From NCBI GenBank assembly GCA_947626825.1, contig CANQTM010000009.1, positions 1-49,421 on the forward strand: a stretch of DNA of 49,421 nt. The letters are read 5' to 3'. How positions within the stretch are numbered: position 1 is the first letter of the stretch; each line of letters opens with the position of its first letter. Shown here in pieces: positions 8,726 to 17,992 of the stretch. Below the pieces are notes generated by a model. It saw nothing but the letters and a program-made list of their open reading frames with translations. It was not told where the DNA came from and made no database searches. A program made the translations under genes and the position numbers. This stretch comes from an uncultured Bacilli bacterium. GTDB lineage: Bacteria; Bacillota_I; Bacilli_A; RFN20; CAG-631.

Positions 8726-9841
8726 TTAATTATTAAAAACAATGATTGGTATTGTGTATTCATCAACTAATCCGCCAGCATGATGTCCTTTGAAATTATG
8801 ACCATCAGGACTTTGAACAAAATAATATTTATCTTTAGCTATAGCTACGTAATCACCGATTAAATCTTTAAATAAAGGATTTTCCAAACCATAGCCAAAA
8901 ATGTGATTATTAATAATTTCATCTTTAGTATAAAGATCATAAAAATCACTAAAATATTGATTAAATAAAGAAACAAATTCTTCTTTTTTATTATCTTTTA
9001 CAAAGAAAAAAGCTGTTCTTGAATCGCAAGTAAAAGGAGCATACAAACAATTTAAAATGTCATAATAAGTATAAAGGGCAATAGGAACAACATCAACTTG
9101 TCCATGATCCGCACTAACAATACCAATTGTATTTTTAGTCTTTTTTTCGATATGTTTTAATATTTTGCCAATATCATTAATTATTTTTTTAATATGATTT
9201 GTTGATGTTCCTTCTTGATGCATACTTTTATCTGGTTCATCCCAATAAGCATAAATATATTTTTTGCCTTCTTGATTGCATAATTTAATTATCTTACGAG
9301 CAAAATCTCTTAAGGAACGGCAACCATTTTCTTTAAATGGTGGCCAAAAGCTATAATATTTGACTTCTTTATTAGTTGCTTCTTCAATAATTTTGCCTAA
9401 TTCTTTTGTTGGCATTTTGCGATTAGCAATATTATCACCAATAATTTTTTCTTTAGTAAGCGCATCACAATTTGGATAATTATCAACAGCCATATTTAAA
9501 TCTTTATAATATGAAGACCAACCAAGCCAACCTGTTGTTATTGGATTTTCTCCAGTAATGAAAGCTGTTGTACAATTAGCAGTTGTTGGTGGAAATGTTG
9601 AATGCATTGTTCCAATTTGATGTTTTTGTAAATAATGATTTGTTGATGTATTTTTTTTAATAATAGTATCACCTAAAGCATCAAAAACAAAAATAATTAC
9701 ATTTTGGTATTCTTTTTCTTGAAGCTTTTGGTCGATTAATGTATTTGTTTTGAAATTTGGTTTTAATCCATAATATTTTTGAATAGAACTAGTTAAATTG
9801 GTTATACAATTATCATAATCAACATATTTAATTTTTTTCAT
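8726..9841 (-). CDS. Type I phosphodiesterase / alkaline phosphatase superfamily protein
   Basis: A 371-aa protein of the phosphodiesterase/nucleotide pyrophosphatase family. Metal and active-site residues appear in the expected order: FDALGD (Asp54), PPTT (nucleophile Thr86 or 87) with a downstream TTGW, DEPDKSMH, SADHGQ and a C-terminal GHHAGG. No signal peptide is visible, so it probably acts in the cytoplasm on a phosphodiester or phosphonate whose identity cannot be read. It lies 8 bp after the DUF4127 gene and 13 bp before the membrane-protein gene, so the three are probably one transcript. Confidence 0.87.
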   Translation of the reverse strand: MKKIKYVDYDNCITNLTSSIQKYYGLKPNFKTNTLIDQKLQEKEYQNVIIFVFDALGDTIIKKNTSTNHYLQKHQIGTMHSTFPPTTANCTTAFITGENPITTGWLGWSSYYKDLNMAVDNYPNCDALTKEKIIGDNIANRKMPTKELGKIIEEATNKEVKYYSFWPPFKENGCRSLRDFARKIIKLCNQEGKKYIYAYWDEPDKSMHQEGTSTNHIKKIINDIGKILKHIEKKTKNTIGIVSADHGQVDVVPIALYTYYDILNCLYAPFTCDSRTAFFFVKDNKKEEFVSLFNQYFSDFYDLYTKDEIINNHIFGYGLENPLFKDLIGDYVAIAKDKYYFVQSPDGHNFKGHHAGGLVDEYTIPIIVFNN

Positions 9842-9849
9842 AATATTGA

Positions 9850-11376
9850 CTACTTTTCTATATATTTGATTTTTAAACCAATATCATATGTTCTACTCCA
9901 TGGAAAATACATATCTATTATTTGATAACGTCCAGTCAAGTTTGGACATAATTCATTTAATGCATCCGTCATTACTTTTGTTGTTAATGAAACCCAATAT
10001 GGATCTCTTTGACCATGAACATCATAAATGGTGTAGGCATCTTTTCCTGTTGAACAATATTTTTCTCTTAATATTTTTCTTGCTAAAGATGAATAACCAA
10101 TATCTTCAACATAACGATGCATTAGAAAATCATTAAAAAGTTCTTTATTATGTGGATAAAGGTATCTAAGTCCCATAGGTAAAGCAGTGCCCAAAGAATT
10201 ACATGGAATATTCCAACTTGCATAGCCAGCAAGATTCATATATAAATTTTTTTGATCAATTAATTTAATAAATGCAGGATCTGAGCCATTACAATATCCA
10301 ATATCACAAATAGTTACAGCTTTCTTTTTTACATTAACTAAATAATCAATTCTTTCAACAAAATCAACAAGATTTCTACCAACAACATAACCAAAATAAT
10401 CTGAATATTCACGGAATTGTGAAGCTATCATATTTTTAGTTGGAGCATTTATTGCTAATATTAAATCAGCATTTTCGATATCATCTGTCATTAATGCACC
10501 ACTTGCAATAATTTGATATCTTACAGAAATATCCAAAGGTCTATCTTCAGCACAAGGTATAACCATTTTGCATTCTTCACTAGGATAAATAACATAAACT
10601 AAAGGTTTTTTATGATAATATTCATTAAGCATTCTTGCAAATAAAGTATTTGATACTTCATCTGCACCAGGATAAGTTAAAACCTTCAATTGCAAATTAA
10701 ATTTTTCAACTTCTTGACGTACTTTCATTTGATCTTTTGCTGTATATCCATAAGGAGCACTATCATCTTGAGGAACAATTAAAAAATCAATTAATCCATC
10801 ATTTACTAAATCAACAACTTGACAAATTATTTGTGTATTAACTTGTCGTCTATTTGCATAATCATCCTCATATTCTTTTGGAATTTCAATTGTTTTATAA
10901 TAATTGATTTCTTCTTTAGTTGCTACATTAACTTCCATTTTGTGTTCAATGGCCTTTTTTTCATGTAGTCTAAGTCCATAATATTGATAATAAAATGGTT
11001 CTTCATCATCATCATCATAATGAGGACAACGCATAACTAAATTGTATGCATATATTTTTAATTTCGGATTAATTTTTTTAATTTCTTTGATAACTTCAAG
11101 ACGTTTTGATACTTCGTCAACAGAAAAATAATGCAATCTTGAAGGAACAATACCTCCATAAACTAAAGTATCAATAGATATAATAGCTGCATAAGCATCT
11201 TTAGCCTCATTTAAGAAAAATTCTTGAATTTTCTTAATGTTTCCTGGCCTTTTTTTAAGTCCCATATATTCGAAAGGAACTCTAACAATATTAAATTCTT
11301 CTCCTTGAAAAATGTTTTTTGGAAAATCATAATTACAAGGTCTTTCATCTAATGGTATATGAACAATTTTTAGCAT
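9850..11376 (-). CDS. DUF4127 family protein
   Basis: A 508-aa protein matching DUF4127, recognised from its opening KIVHIPLDERPCNYDFP, the later VPQDDSAPYG motif and its length of about 500 residues. The start at 11376 follows AAGGAGTG; the upstream extension to 11484 would translate the promoter. No signal peptide. The biochemical role of DUF4127 is not established to my knowledge. It is first gene of an operon with a phosphodiesterase and a membrane protein, transcribed from an extended -10 promoter and divergent from the GH13 glucosidase, so a link to carbohydrate metabolism is possible but unproved. Confidence 0.88.
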   Translation of the reverse strand: MLKIVHIPLDERPCNYDFPKNIFQGEEFNIVRVPFEYMGLKKRPGNIKKIQEFFLNEAKDAYAAIISIDTLVYGGIVPSRLHYFSVDEVSKRLEVIKEIKKINPKLKIYAYNLVMRCPHYDDDDEEPFYYQYYGLRLHEKKAIEHKMEVNVATKEEINYYKTIEIPKEYEDDYANRRQVNTQIICQVVDLVNDGLIDFLIVPQDDSAPYGYTAKDQMKVRQEVEKFNLQLKVLTYPGADEVSNTLFARMLNEYYHKKPLVYVIYPSEECKMVIPCAEDRPLDISVRYQIIASGALMTDDIENADLILAINAPTKNMIASQFREYSDYFGYVVGRNLVDFVERIDYLVNVKKKAVTICDIGYCNGSDPAFIKLIDQKNLYMNLAGYASWNIPCNSLGTALPMGLRYLYPHNKELFNDFLMHRYVEDIGYSSLARKILREKYCSTGKDAYTIYDVHGQRDPYWVSLTTKVMTDALNELCPNLTGRYQIIDMYFPWSRTYDIGLKIKYIEK

Positions 11377-11400
11377 AAAATATTTCCACTCCTTAAAAAA

Positions 11401-11409
11401 ATTATAGCA
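11401..11409 (-). promoter_or_regulatory. Extended -10 promoter of the DUF4127 operon
   Basis: On the minus strand TGCTATAAT gives a perfect -10 with TGn extension, 25 bases from the DUF4127 start. A weak -35 (TTAAAA) lies 17 bases upstream. Confidence 0.6.
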
Positions 11410-11444
11410 CAAAGAGAAAGTGATTTTAATTATAAAATATTTTA

Positions 11445-11473
11445 TTTTCAAAAAAATAATCATATTGTATAAT
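11445..11473 (+). promoter_or_regulatory. Promoter of the GH13 gene
   Basis: TTTTCA (11445-11450), a 17-base spacer and TATAAT (11468-11473) lie 32 bases before the start codon. This promoter is divergent from the DUF4127 promoter, with about 35 bp between the two. Confidence 0.55.
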
Positions 11474-11505
11474 GTTGTTAGCATTTATTGGAGGTTATAT
11501 TATTT

Positions 11506-13137
11506 ATGGAAAATAATAAATGGTGGAAAAACGCGATAATTTATCAAATATATCCACGCAGTTTTAAAGATGATAATAATGATGGAATTGGTGATCTAAA
11601 AGGAATAATTAGTAAATTAGATTATTTACAATTTTTAGGAATTGATGCCATATGGTTATCTCCTATTTATGAATCGCCTATGGAAGATAATGGTTATGAT
11701 GTTTCTGATTATTTTAAAATTGCACCAGTTTTTGGAACTATGGAAGACATGGACACATTAATTGCTGAAGGCAAAAAAAGAAATATTAAAATTATTATGG
11801 ACTTAGTTGCTAATCATACTTCCAAAGAACATAAATGGTTTAAAGAAGCTTGTAAGTCAATAGATAATCCATACCATGATTATTTTTATTGGTCTAAAGA
11901 AATAGATAATAAGGAATCAAGTTTTTGTGGTTCATCATGGGAATATGTACCAAATTTAGATATGTATTATTATCATTATTTTGCTAAAGGTCAAGTTGAT
12001 TTAAATTGGACAAATCCAAAAGTTAGACAAGAAATAGCTCATATTATTAACTGGTGGCTTGATAAAGGCGTTGCCGGATTTAGAATGGATGCTATTGAAT
12101 TAATTGGAAAAGAATTAGATAAAAATATTTTTGCCAATGGTCCTAAAATTCATGATTATTTAAAAGAATTAAATAAGAATTCTTTTGGAAAAAGAGAAGA
12201 TTCAATTACTGTTGGTGAAGGATGGCCAACAACTAAAATCGCTATTGACTATACAAATCCTAAAAATCATGAAATAGATATGATGTTTAATTTTGATTTG
12301 ATTTCTCATATTTGGACAAATAATGAACTTGCTAAATTTGAACCAAATATACCAAACTTAATTGAAATGAAAAAAATATTTAAAAGATGGCAACTTGATT
12401 TAAAAGATCAAGGTTGGAATACTTTATTTTGGGAAAACCACGATTTAGCAAGATGCATTTCAAATTTTGGTAACGATCGTTTTTATCGAGTAGAATCTGC
12501 TAAGGCTTTAGCATATATGCTTTATTTCCAACAAGGAACACCATATATATATCAAGGCCAAGAAATTGGTATGATAAATGCTTATTATAGTAAATATTCT
12601 GATTATCAAGATATTGATTCTATTGGCAATTATGAAGATAAAGTTATTAATAAAAAATTAGTATCTCATACTAGAATGTTAAGAGGATTGCAAAGAGGTT
12701 CACGTGATAATAGTAGAACTCCTATGCAATGGGATGATAGTATTAATGCTGGTTTTAATAAAGGAACTAAACCATGGTTAAAAGTTATTCCTAATTATCA
12801 TGAAGTTAATGTTAAAAATGCTATAGAAGATAAAGATTCAATTCTATATACATATAAAGATATTTTTAAATTTAGAAAAGACTCAGAATATAGCGAAACA
12901 ATTTTAAATGGTAGTTATGATACATATCTTGAAGATGATCCATATATATTTGTATATGGTAGAACTTATAAAAATAAATCATTTATTGTTGTTGTAAACT
13001 ATGATGATGATTGCCATGAATTAAATTTAAATGTTAATGTTAAAGATATTATTATGTCTAATTATAAAGATTCAAAATGTAGTGTTAAAAATGTTACATT
13101 AAGACCATTTGAAGCAATTGTATTTAAAATTAAATAA
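11506..13137 (+). CDS. GH13 alpha-glucosidase (oligo-1,6-glucosidase type)
   Basis: 543 aa, close to the usual 550-560 for this subfamily. The ATG at 11506 follows GGAGG. The (beta/alpha)8 GH13 landmarks are present: WWKNAIIYQIYPRSF at the start, DLVANH, the nucleophile Asp195 in GFRMDAIE, the acid/base Glu238 in VGEGW and the stabiliser Asp313 in ENHD. The arrangement fits hydrolysis of alpha-1,6 or alpha-1,4 ends of malto- and isomalto-oligosaccharides. No signal peptide, so it acts in the cytoplasm on imported sugar. It is a single-gene unit with its own promoter and a strong terminator. Trehalose-6-phosphate hydrolase is a related alternative. Confidence 0.93.
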   Translation: MENNKWWKNAIIYQIYPRSFKDDNNDGIGDLKGIISKLDYLQFLGIDAIWLSPIYESPMEDNGYDVSDYFKIAPVFGTMEDMDTLIAEGKKRNIKIIMDLVANHTSKEHKWFKEACKSIDNPYHDYFYWSKEIDNKESSFCGSSWEYVPNLDMYYYHYFAKGQVDLNWTNPKVRQEIAHIINWWLDKGVAGFRMDAIELIGKELDKNIFANGPKIHDYLKELNKNSFGKREDSITVGEGWPTTKIAIDYTNPKNHEIDMMFNFDLISHIWTNNELAKFEPNIPNLIEMKKIFKRWQLDLKDQGWNTLFWENHDLARCISNFGNDRFYRVESAKALAYMLYFQQGTPYIYQGQEIGMINAYYSKYSDYQDIDSIGNYEDKVINKKLVSHTRMLRGLQRGSRDNSRTPMQWDDSINAGFNKGTKPWLKVIPNYHEVNVKNAIEDKDSILYTYKDIFKFRKDSEYSETILNGSYDTYLEDDPYIFVYGRTYKNKSFIVVVNYDDDCHELNLNVNVKDIIMSNYKDSKCSVKNVTLRPFEAIVFKIK

Positions 13138-13150
13138 TAATAAAAATATT

Positions 13151-13189
13151 AAGAACTTTTATTATTTAAAGTAATAGAAGTTCTTTTTT
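13151..13189 (+). terminator. Rho-independent terminator of the GH13 gene
   Basis: A 14-bp stem (13151-13164 with 13172-13185, one G-U pair), a seven-base loop and a T-run. The rest of the gap to the next gene is AT-rich and holds only the promoter at 13365. Confidence 0.85.
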
Positions 13190-13364
13190 ATAATAAATAC
13201 CACATTTTCCCTTTTGAATTGATTATTATTTATTAAGACAAAACATTTAATTATACCCTAAATTATGGCATTTATTAGCCTTTTGATTTATTTGATTTAA
13301 TTGTCAAACTTCTAAAGAATTAAATTATAACCATAAATTTCTTAATGTTTTTTTATTTTTAGTG

Positions 13365-13373
13365 TGCTAGAAT
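13365..13373 (+). promoter_or_regulatory. Extended -10 promoter of the ywaF-like gene
   Basis: TGCTAGAAT is a TGn extension joined to a 5/6 match of TATAAT, about 42 bases before the start codon. It probably also serves ung. Confidence 0.5.
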
Positions 13374-13414
13374 ATTTTTAGAAGAAAAATTAAAAATTGG
13401 GGAATAATATAAAT

Positions 13415-14170
13415 ATGAATATTTTATTAGTTAATTTTAATGGGACGTATGGGCTAGGGCATATTATTTATTTAATAAGTGCTTTAGTATTATTTTTTGT
13501 TAGTTGGTTTTTAGTTTTAAAATTTGCTAAAACAGAAAAAAGCAAAAAATTAGTTGTTAAAATAACAGGACTAGTTTTATTTGTTTTAATTTTATGGAAT
13601 AGAATTAGCATTACAATTTATAATTTTATGAATAATGATGAAGGCATTAGAAATTTATTGCAATTAATTCCACTTAGTTTTTGTGGTACTGCTTCTTTAT
13701 TAAATGCAATAGCCACTTTATTTTTGAAAAAAGATAATAAAATTTTACATTGTGTATCATATTATGGTTTAATTGGTGGAATTATTACCATGTTTTATCC
13801 TACATTTTTAAATGAACAAGATTTTTTTGATGCAAGAACTGTTTCGGGATTATTGCATCATACAGTTATGGTTTGGCTTATAATCACAAATATGATAACT
13901 GGTAATTTTAGGCCAAGGGCTAATCAATGGTATGTATATCCTATTGGATTATGTATTATGATGACTGTGGGATTATTTTTTCATGAAGCTTTTGACTTAA
14001 ATGCAATGCAAATAAATGAACCATTATTATCTAGTGCTCCAGTTATTACATTTTGGTATGTTCTTGGTCCTTCAACACTTATTATTCATTTTGCTATTAT
14101 TTATTTATTTGAAAAATTTGTTTATAAAAAGAAATCAAATGAAATTTTTTGTAAAGACAATTGGTTTTAA
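13415..14170 (+). CDS. YwaF/TIGR02206-family membrane protein
   Basis: A 251-aa integral membrane protein with six or seven hydrophobic segments. It resembles the TIGR02206 (B. subtilis YwaF) family, including the polar PLSFCG motif inside a membrane segment, the GLIGG turn with a FYP element and a later HH pair. I place the start at the ATG 13415, which follows GGGGAA at a good distance; a TTG at 13397 would be upstream of that site. The family has no established function. It lies 18 bp ahead of ung and is probably co-transcribed with it. Confidence 0.82.
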   Translation: MNILLVNFNGTYGLGHIIYLISALVLFFVSWFLVLKFAKTEKSKKLVVKITGLVLFVLILWNRISITIYNFMNNDEGIRNLLQLIPLSFCGTASLLNAIATLFLKKDNKILHCVSYYGLIGGIITMFYPTFLNEQDFFDARTVSGLLHHTVMVWLIITNMITGNFRPRANQWYVYPIGLCIMMTVGLFFHEAFDLNAMQINEPLLSSAPVITFWYVLGPSTLIIHFAIIYLFEKFVYKKKSNEIFCKDNWF

Positions 14171-14188
14171 TAATATTATAGGTATTAT

Positions 14189-14851
14189 ATGATTACAACA
14201 TTTAAAGAATTTATAGAAGAAGAATCACAAAAACAATATTATATTGACTTAAAAAAATTTGTACTTGGTGAATATCAAAAATATCGTTGCTTTCCACCAT
14301 ACAAAAATATTTTCCATGCTTTAAGTATAACTCCTCTTGATAGCGTGAAAGTTGTTATTTTAGGTCAAGATCCATATCATGAAGTTAATCAAGCACATGG
14401 TTTAGCTTTTAGTGTTTTGTGTGACAAATTACCACCATCTCTTGTTAACATTTATAAAGAAATGGAAGATGATTTGCACGTTAAAGTTAATCAAAATGGC
14501 AATTTAGAATATTTAGCTAAACAAGGAGTGTTATTGTTAAACACTTCATTGACAGTTAGAGAACATATGGCAAATTCTCATGCTAATAAAGGTTGGAAAA
14601 TATTTACTGATAATTGTATTAAATTATTAAATGAACAAAATCGTCCAATAGTTTTTATTTTGTGGGGACGTAATGCTATTTCTAAAACAAAATATTTAAA
14701 TAATCCATTACATTTAGTCTTAACATCAGCACACCCTTCTCCCTTATCAGCATATAATGGCTTTTTTGGATCCAAACCATTTTCTAAAACTAATGATTTT
14801 CTTACTAAAAACAATTTAAGTCCAATAAAATGGGTAAAAAATATGCAATAA
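14189..14851 (+). CDS. ung: Uracil-DNA glycosylase (family 1)
   Basis: 220 aa, the normal length. It removes uracil from DNA as the first step of base excision repair. The water-activating loop GQDPYH is at 59-64 (Asp61), the uracil-binding LLLNTSLTV at 115-123, and the minor-groove loop HPSPLSAYNGFFG begins at His182. Everything needed for activity is visible. It follows the ywaF-like gene closely and ends in a shared hairpin opposite spoIVA. No inhibitor gene is nearby. Confidence 0.97.
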   Translation: MITTFKEFIEEESQKQYYIDLKKFVLGEYQKYRCFPPYKNIFHALSITPLDSVKVVILGQDPYHEVNQAHGLAFSVLCDKLPPSLVNIYKEMEDDLHVKVNQNGNLEYLAKQGVLLLNTSLTVREHMANSHANKGWKIFTDNCIKLLNEQNRPIVFILWGRNAISKTKYLNNPLHLVLTSAHPSPLSAYNGFFGSKPFSKTNDFLTKNNLSPIKWVKNMQ

Positions 14852-14854
14852 AAA

Positions 14855-14880
14855 AGCAAGAGTTTTAATCTTGCTAATTT
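14855..14880. terminator. Bidirectional terminator between ung and spoIVA
   Basis: A 7-bp stem (AGCAAGA 14855-14861 with TCTTGCT 14869-14875). The minus-strand side continues into six T, so it ends spoIVA best; the plus side has a weaker T-run behind ung. Confidence 0.7.
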
Positions 14881-14888
14881 TATATATT

Positions 14889-16355
14889 TTAGAATACAAA
14901 AATAATAATATTACTTTTTTGTTTTGCTGAAGCAACTTGGAGTGCTTTTTGTAATTTTGTTTTGCAATTTTCAGGTAATCCTTGAAGTTTACTATTAATA
15001 CCATCGCTTAACATTTCAATTAATGGTCGTCCAAACATATTCATATTCATTAAGTTTTCTGGATCTTTATTTAAATATTCAATCATTGCTTCAGCTTGTT
15101 GTTTTGAACCTAAAACTGGTTCAAATGCATCTTCTACATTAACTCTAAACATATGAATTGCAGGTGCTGTGGCTTTGATTTGAATACCATAACGATTGCC
15201 TTGTTTAATTAATTCTGGGTTTGATAATCTAATGTCTTCATTAGTTGGATAAACAACTCCATAGCCATTTTCTTTGGCATCATTTATTGCAGGTAATAAA
15301 TTAGATAAATTATCAGAATATAAGCGATATTCTTGTAAAATTTTAATTAAATCAGCTTTATCATTAATAGGTGTTTTTAATATTTGATTCAATACTTGTT
15401 CATATAAACCATCTTTAGCTTCAAGAGTGATTGTTACTAAACCTGTACCGGTATCAACATTACTAATTTGTGCACTTTGAATGTTATCATTTTCTTGAAT
15501 TAATTCTGCCATTTTCTTAACATCTTTGATTTTTTTACATTCACTAATGGCATTTTGAATTGATTCTTTAAATGAAACTTTTAATGGATTATTATCATCT
15601 AAAACTGTAATCCATGTTGGTGTAATAACTTCAACATCAGTTACTGGAAATTCATATAAAGCTGTTTGTAAAACATTAGTTGCATCTTCTTGACTCATGT
15701 TTTCTACAGACATTACAATGGTACTAACACCATATTTATCTTCAATTTCTTGTTTTGTTGATAATGCTTTTTCACTTGTTGGATCTTTTGAATTAATAAC
15801 TATAATAAATGGCTTATTAATATTTTTTAATTCATTAATAACATCTTCTTCTGCTTGTAAATATGCTTCTCTTGGTATATCTACAATACTACCATCGGTA
15901 GTTACTACAATACCAATTGTTGAATGATCGTTGATGACTTTGTTAGTTCCAACTTTAGCAGCTTCATCAAAAGCAATGGCATCATCAAACCAAGGTGTTT
16001 TAACCATTCTTATTGTTTCGCCATCTTTATAGCCTAACGCTTCATCAAAAACATAACCTACACAATCAACTAATCTAATGTTGACATATAATTCTTCATC
16101 AACTTTAACACTGACGGCATTATTTGGTACAAATTTTGGCTCACATGTCATTATTTGTTTACCAAGTCCTGCTTGTGGAAGTTCATCGATGGTTCTTCTT
16201 TTTTCGCTTTCATCTGTAATATTATCTAAAACAACAAGTTCCATAAATTTTCTAATGAAAGTTGATTTACCAACTCTAACCGGACCTACAACACCAACAT
16301 ATATGTCACTATTGGTTCTTGTTCCGATATTTTTTAATAATTCTAGTGTGTTCAC
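14889..16355 (-). CDS. spoIVA: Stage IV sporulation protein A
   Basis: 488 aa, against 492 in B. subtilis. SpoIVA is the ATPase that polymerises on the forespore surface as the base of the spore coat. The N-terminal Walker A is GPVRVGKST (24-32), followed by the family-specific ELPQAGLG and LVDCVGY motifs; the protein ends in a short hydrophobic tail. It starts with GTG at 16355 after AAAGGAG. In known spore formers it is transcribed by the mother-cell sigma factor SigE; I did not confirm such a promoter. With spmA and spmB 1-2 kb away on the same strand it is strong evidence that the organism sporulates or recently did. Confidence 0.96.
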   Translation of the reverse strand: MNTLELLKNIGTRTNSDIYVGVVGPVRVGKSTFIRKFMELVVLDNITDESEKRRTIDELPQAGLGKQIMTCEPKFVPNNAVSVKVDEELYVNIRLVDCVGYVFDEALGYKDGETIRMVKTPWFDDAIAFDEAAKVGTNKVINDHSTIGIVVTTDGSIVDIPREAYLQAEEDVINELKNINKPFIIVINSKDPTSEKALSTKQEIEDKYGVSTIVMSVENMSQEDATNVLQTALYEFPVTDVEVITPTWITVLDDNNPLKVSFKESIQNAISECKKIKDVKKMAELIQENDNIQSAQISNVDTGTGLVTITLEAKDGLYEQVLNQILKTPINDKADLIKILQEYRLYSDNLSNLLPAINDAKENGYGVVYPTNEDIRLSNPELIKQGNRYGIQIKATAPAIHMFRVNVEDAFEPVLGSKQQAEAMIEYLNKDPENLMNMNMFGRPLIEMLSDGINSKLQGLPENCKTKLQKALQVASAKQKSNIIIFVF

Positions 16356-16390
16356 GCAAATTTCTCCTTTATATCAATAAAGGTTATGCA

Positions 16391-16422
16391 ATAAAAAACG
16401 AGATTAGAACAATAATCTCGTT
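16391..16422 (-). terminator. Terminator of the CPBP gene
   Basis: A perfect 10-bp stem (16397-16406 with 16413-16422) and, on the minus strand, a following T-run. The stop codon at 16404-16406 is part of the stem. Confidence 0.85.
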
Positions 16423-17417
16423 AGAAAAGTAAATCCAATTTTAATAACTTCTTCTACAGGTAGTAAAAATGAAGTTATTAAAATTAAAAGAAATGATATT
16501 CCATTATAAATCATATGAGTCATCATACTAGCAGCTAAAGTTTTAGATTTATAATATACAAATGTTAATGCAAAAGCTCCAATAATATAAATAGGGAATG
16601 TCAAAAAATCATTTTTAAGTAATGCCCAATCAGGCTCACCAGCAGCAAGAGTTGGCACAAATTCTTCAAAAGTAGCTAGCATATGCATACCAGCAAATAC
16701 AAGTGTTGTTACAACAAAGCCGATAATTTCCATTTTTTTATCTTTAAATGAAAAAGTTCTAAATATACCAAATCTAAAAATAATTTCTTCAAATAAAGGA
16801 GCTGCAATTACTACAAAAATAAATCCTAAAAATGGTGTTGAAAAAATAATAGAATTTACTGCTTCTTGATTTGAACTTGAACTATCACTTAAAAGCCCTA
16901 AAGCATTCAAAATTATGTTATAAATCATTGGCCCACCATATGCAATGGCAAAACCTATACCTATCCATTTCCAAGTTTGCCGATTAGCTAAAGTGTTAAA
17001 AAACTTTTTTAAATGTTTTCTAAAAATAATTGCTAGAATACCAACAACTGCTAATTCTAAAACAACTTGAGTAATTGCACTAGCTGTATTAGCTAAATTC
17101 AATAATTTTTCTTCATCTAGTCCGGAATTTATTTTTATAATAATCGAAATTATTATAGATGCAATTATGTCCATGCCAAGATATCCACCAATTGCAATGA
17201 TTAAATGATGCCACCACTTAGTACCAATATTTAAATATCCTAATTGGTTTCTTAATTGTAATAATTTTTCTTCTTCAATATTATCTAAATTATTATTAGA
17301 ATAATTTATTGAAATATTTTTTTGATTTAAATTAGTTTTAATTAAAGTATGTCCACAATAAGGACAATTTTCTAATGTTTCATCATCTATTTTATTTCCA
17401 CAATATCCACAAAACAT
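16404..17417 (-). CDS. CPBP intramembrane protease with zinc ribbon
   Basis: 337 aa. The N-terminus is a zinc ribbon with Cys3, Cys6, Cys18 and Cys21. After a linker come about eight membrane segments with the CPBP (Abi/CAAX protease) motifs: EExxxR at 210-215, His245 in AGMH and HxxxN at 301-305. These form the di-metal or glutamate-type active site of intramembrane prenyl-protein proteases. Roles in the family range from peptide processing to bacteriocin self-immunity and cannot be told apart here. It lies between spoIVA and spmB on the same strand, with its own terminator. Confidence 0.9.
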   Translation of the reverse strand: MFCGYCGNKIDDETLENCPYCGHTLIKTNLNQKNISINYSNNNLDNIEEEKLLQLRNQLGYLNIGTKWWHHLIIAIGGYLGMDIIASIIISIIIKINSGLDEEKLLNLANTASAITQVVLELAVVGILAIIFRKHLKKFFNTLANRQTWKWIGIGFAIAYGGPMIYNIILNALGLLSDSSSSNQEAVNSIIFSTPFLGFIFVVIAAPLFEEIIFRFGIFRTFSFKDKKMEIIGFVVTTLVFAGMHMLATFEEFVPTLAAGEPDWALLKNDFLTFPIYIIGAFALTFVYYKSKTLAASMMTHMIYNGISFLLILITSFLLPVEEVIKIGFTFLTRLLF

Positions 17418-17476
17418 TTAATACACCTCTCTTTCTTATAATATTTTAACACAATTTTGTTTAAAAAAACTATAAA

Positions 17477-17992
17477 TTAGTTAAATATAACTAAAGCAAA
17501 AATAATAGCTAAGGCAATTCCAATAAAATCAGCAAATAAAGCAGCTTTTAAAGTGTGTCGCCATTTAGTAATTTTTATGGAAGAAAAATATAAAGCAATA
17601 ACATAAAATGTTGTATCTGTACTTCCTTGAATTAATGATGCAGTAATACATTCAAGAGAATCAGGACCAGTTTTGCATACAGAATTTAAAATTGCTAAGG
17701 AAGCATTTCCACTTATTGGCCTAAAAAAAGCCATAGGAACAATATTTGTTATAAAATCACTATTAGTAAAAGCTTTGCCAATTACTTTACCAATATCTTC
17801 GATAAGACCACTACTTTTTAAAATAACAACAGCACAAATCATTGCAATAACAGAAGGAATAATTTCTTTACATAATTTTAATCCTTCAAGAGAGCCACTA
17901 CAAAAAGCACTAAAAGCATCTTTTTTCTTAATAATTGCTAATATTAAAGCAATGATTAATAAAATTGGAATAATCAAAATAGAAACAATCAT
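17477..17992 (-). CDS. spmB: Spore maturation protein B
   Basis: 171 aa, four to five membrane segments, with the nucleoside-transporter gate-like core seen in SpmB (FRPISGNASLA and a QGSTDTTFYV stretch). In Bacillus, SpmA and SpmB together promote spore core dehydration and so heat resistance. Its start overlaps the spmA stop by four bases (ATGA), giving tight translational coupling. Confidence 0.95.
   Translation of the reverse strand: MIVSILIIPILLIIALILAIIKKKDAFSAFCSGSLEGLKLCKEIIPSVIAMICAVVILKSSGLIEDIGKVIGKAFTNSDFITNIVPMAFFRPISGNASLAILNSVCKTGPDSLECITASLIQGSTDTTFYVIALYFSSIKITKWRHTLKAALFADFIGIALAIIFALVIFN

Noticed and set aside
9850-11484. Longer N-terminus for the DUF4127 protein
   Set aside because: The extra 36 residues would be encoded across the -10 element and the ribosome site; the family begins at the internal Met at 11376.
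13397-13414. TTG start for the ywaF-like gene
   Set aside because: The GGGGAA ribosome site lies downstream of that TTG and serves the ATG at 13415.
14578-14859. Minus-strand frame opposite ung
   Set aside because: It mirrors a well-conserved ung sequence and has no ribosome site; it is a shadow frame.
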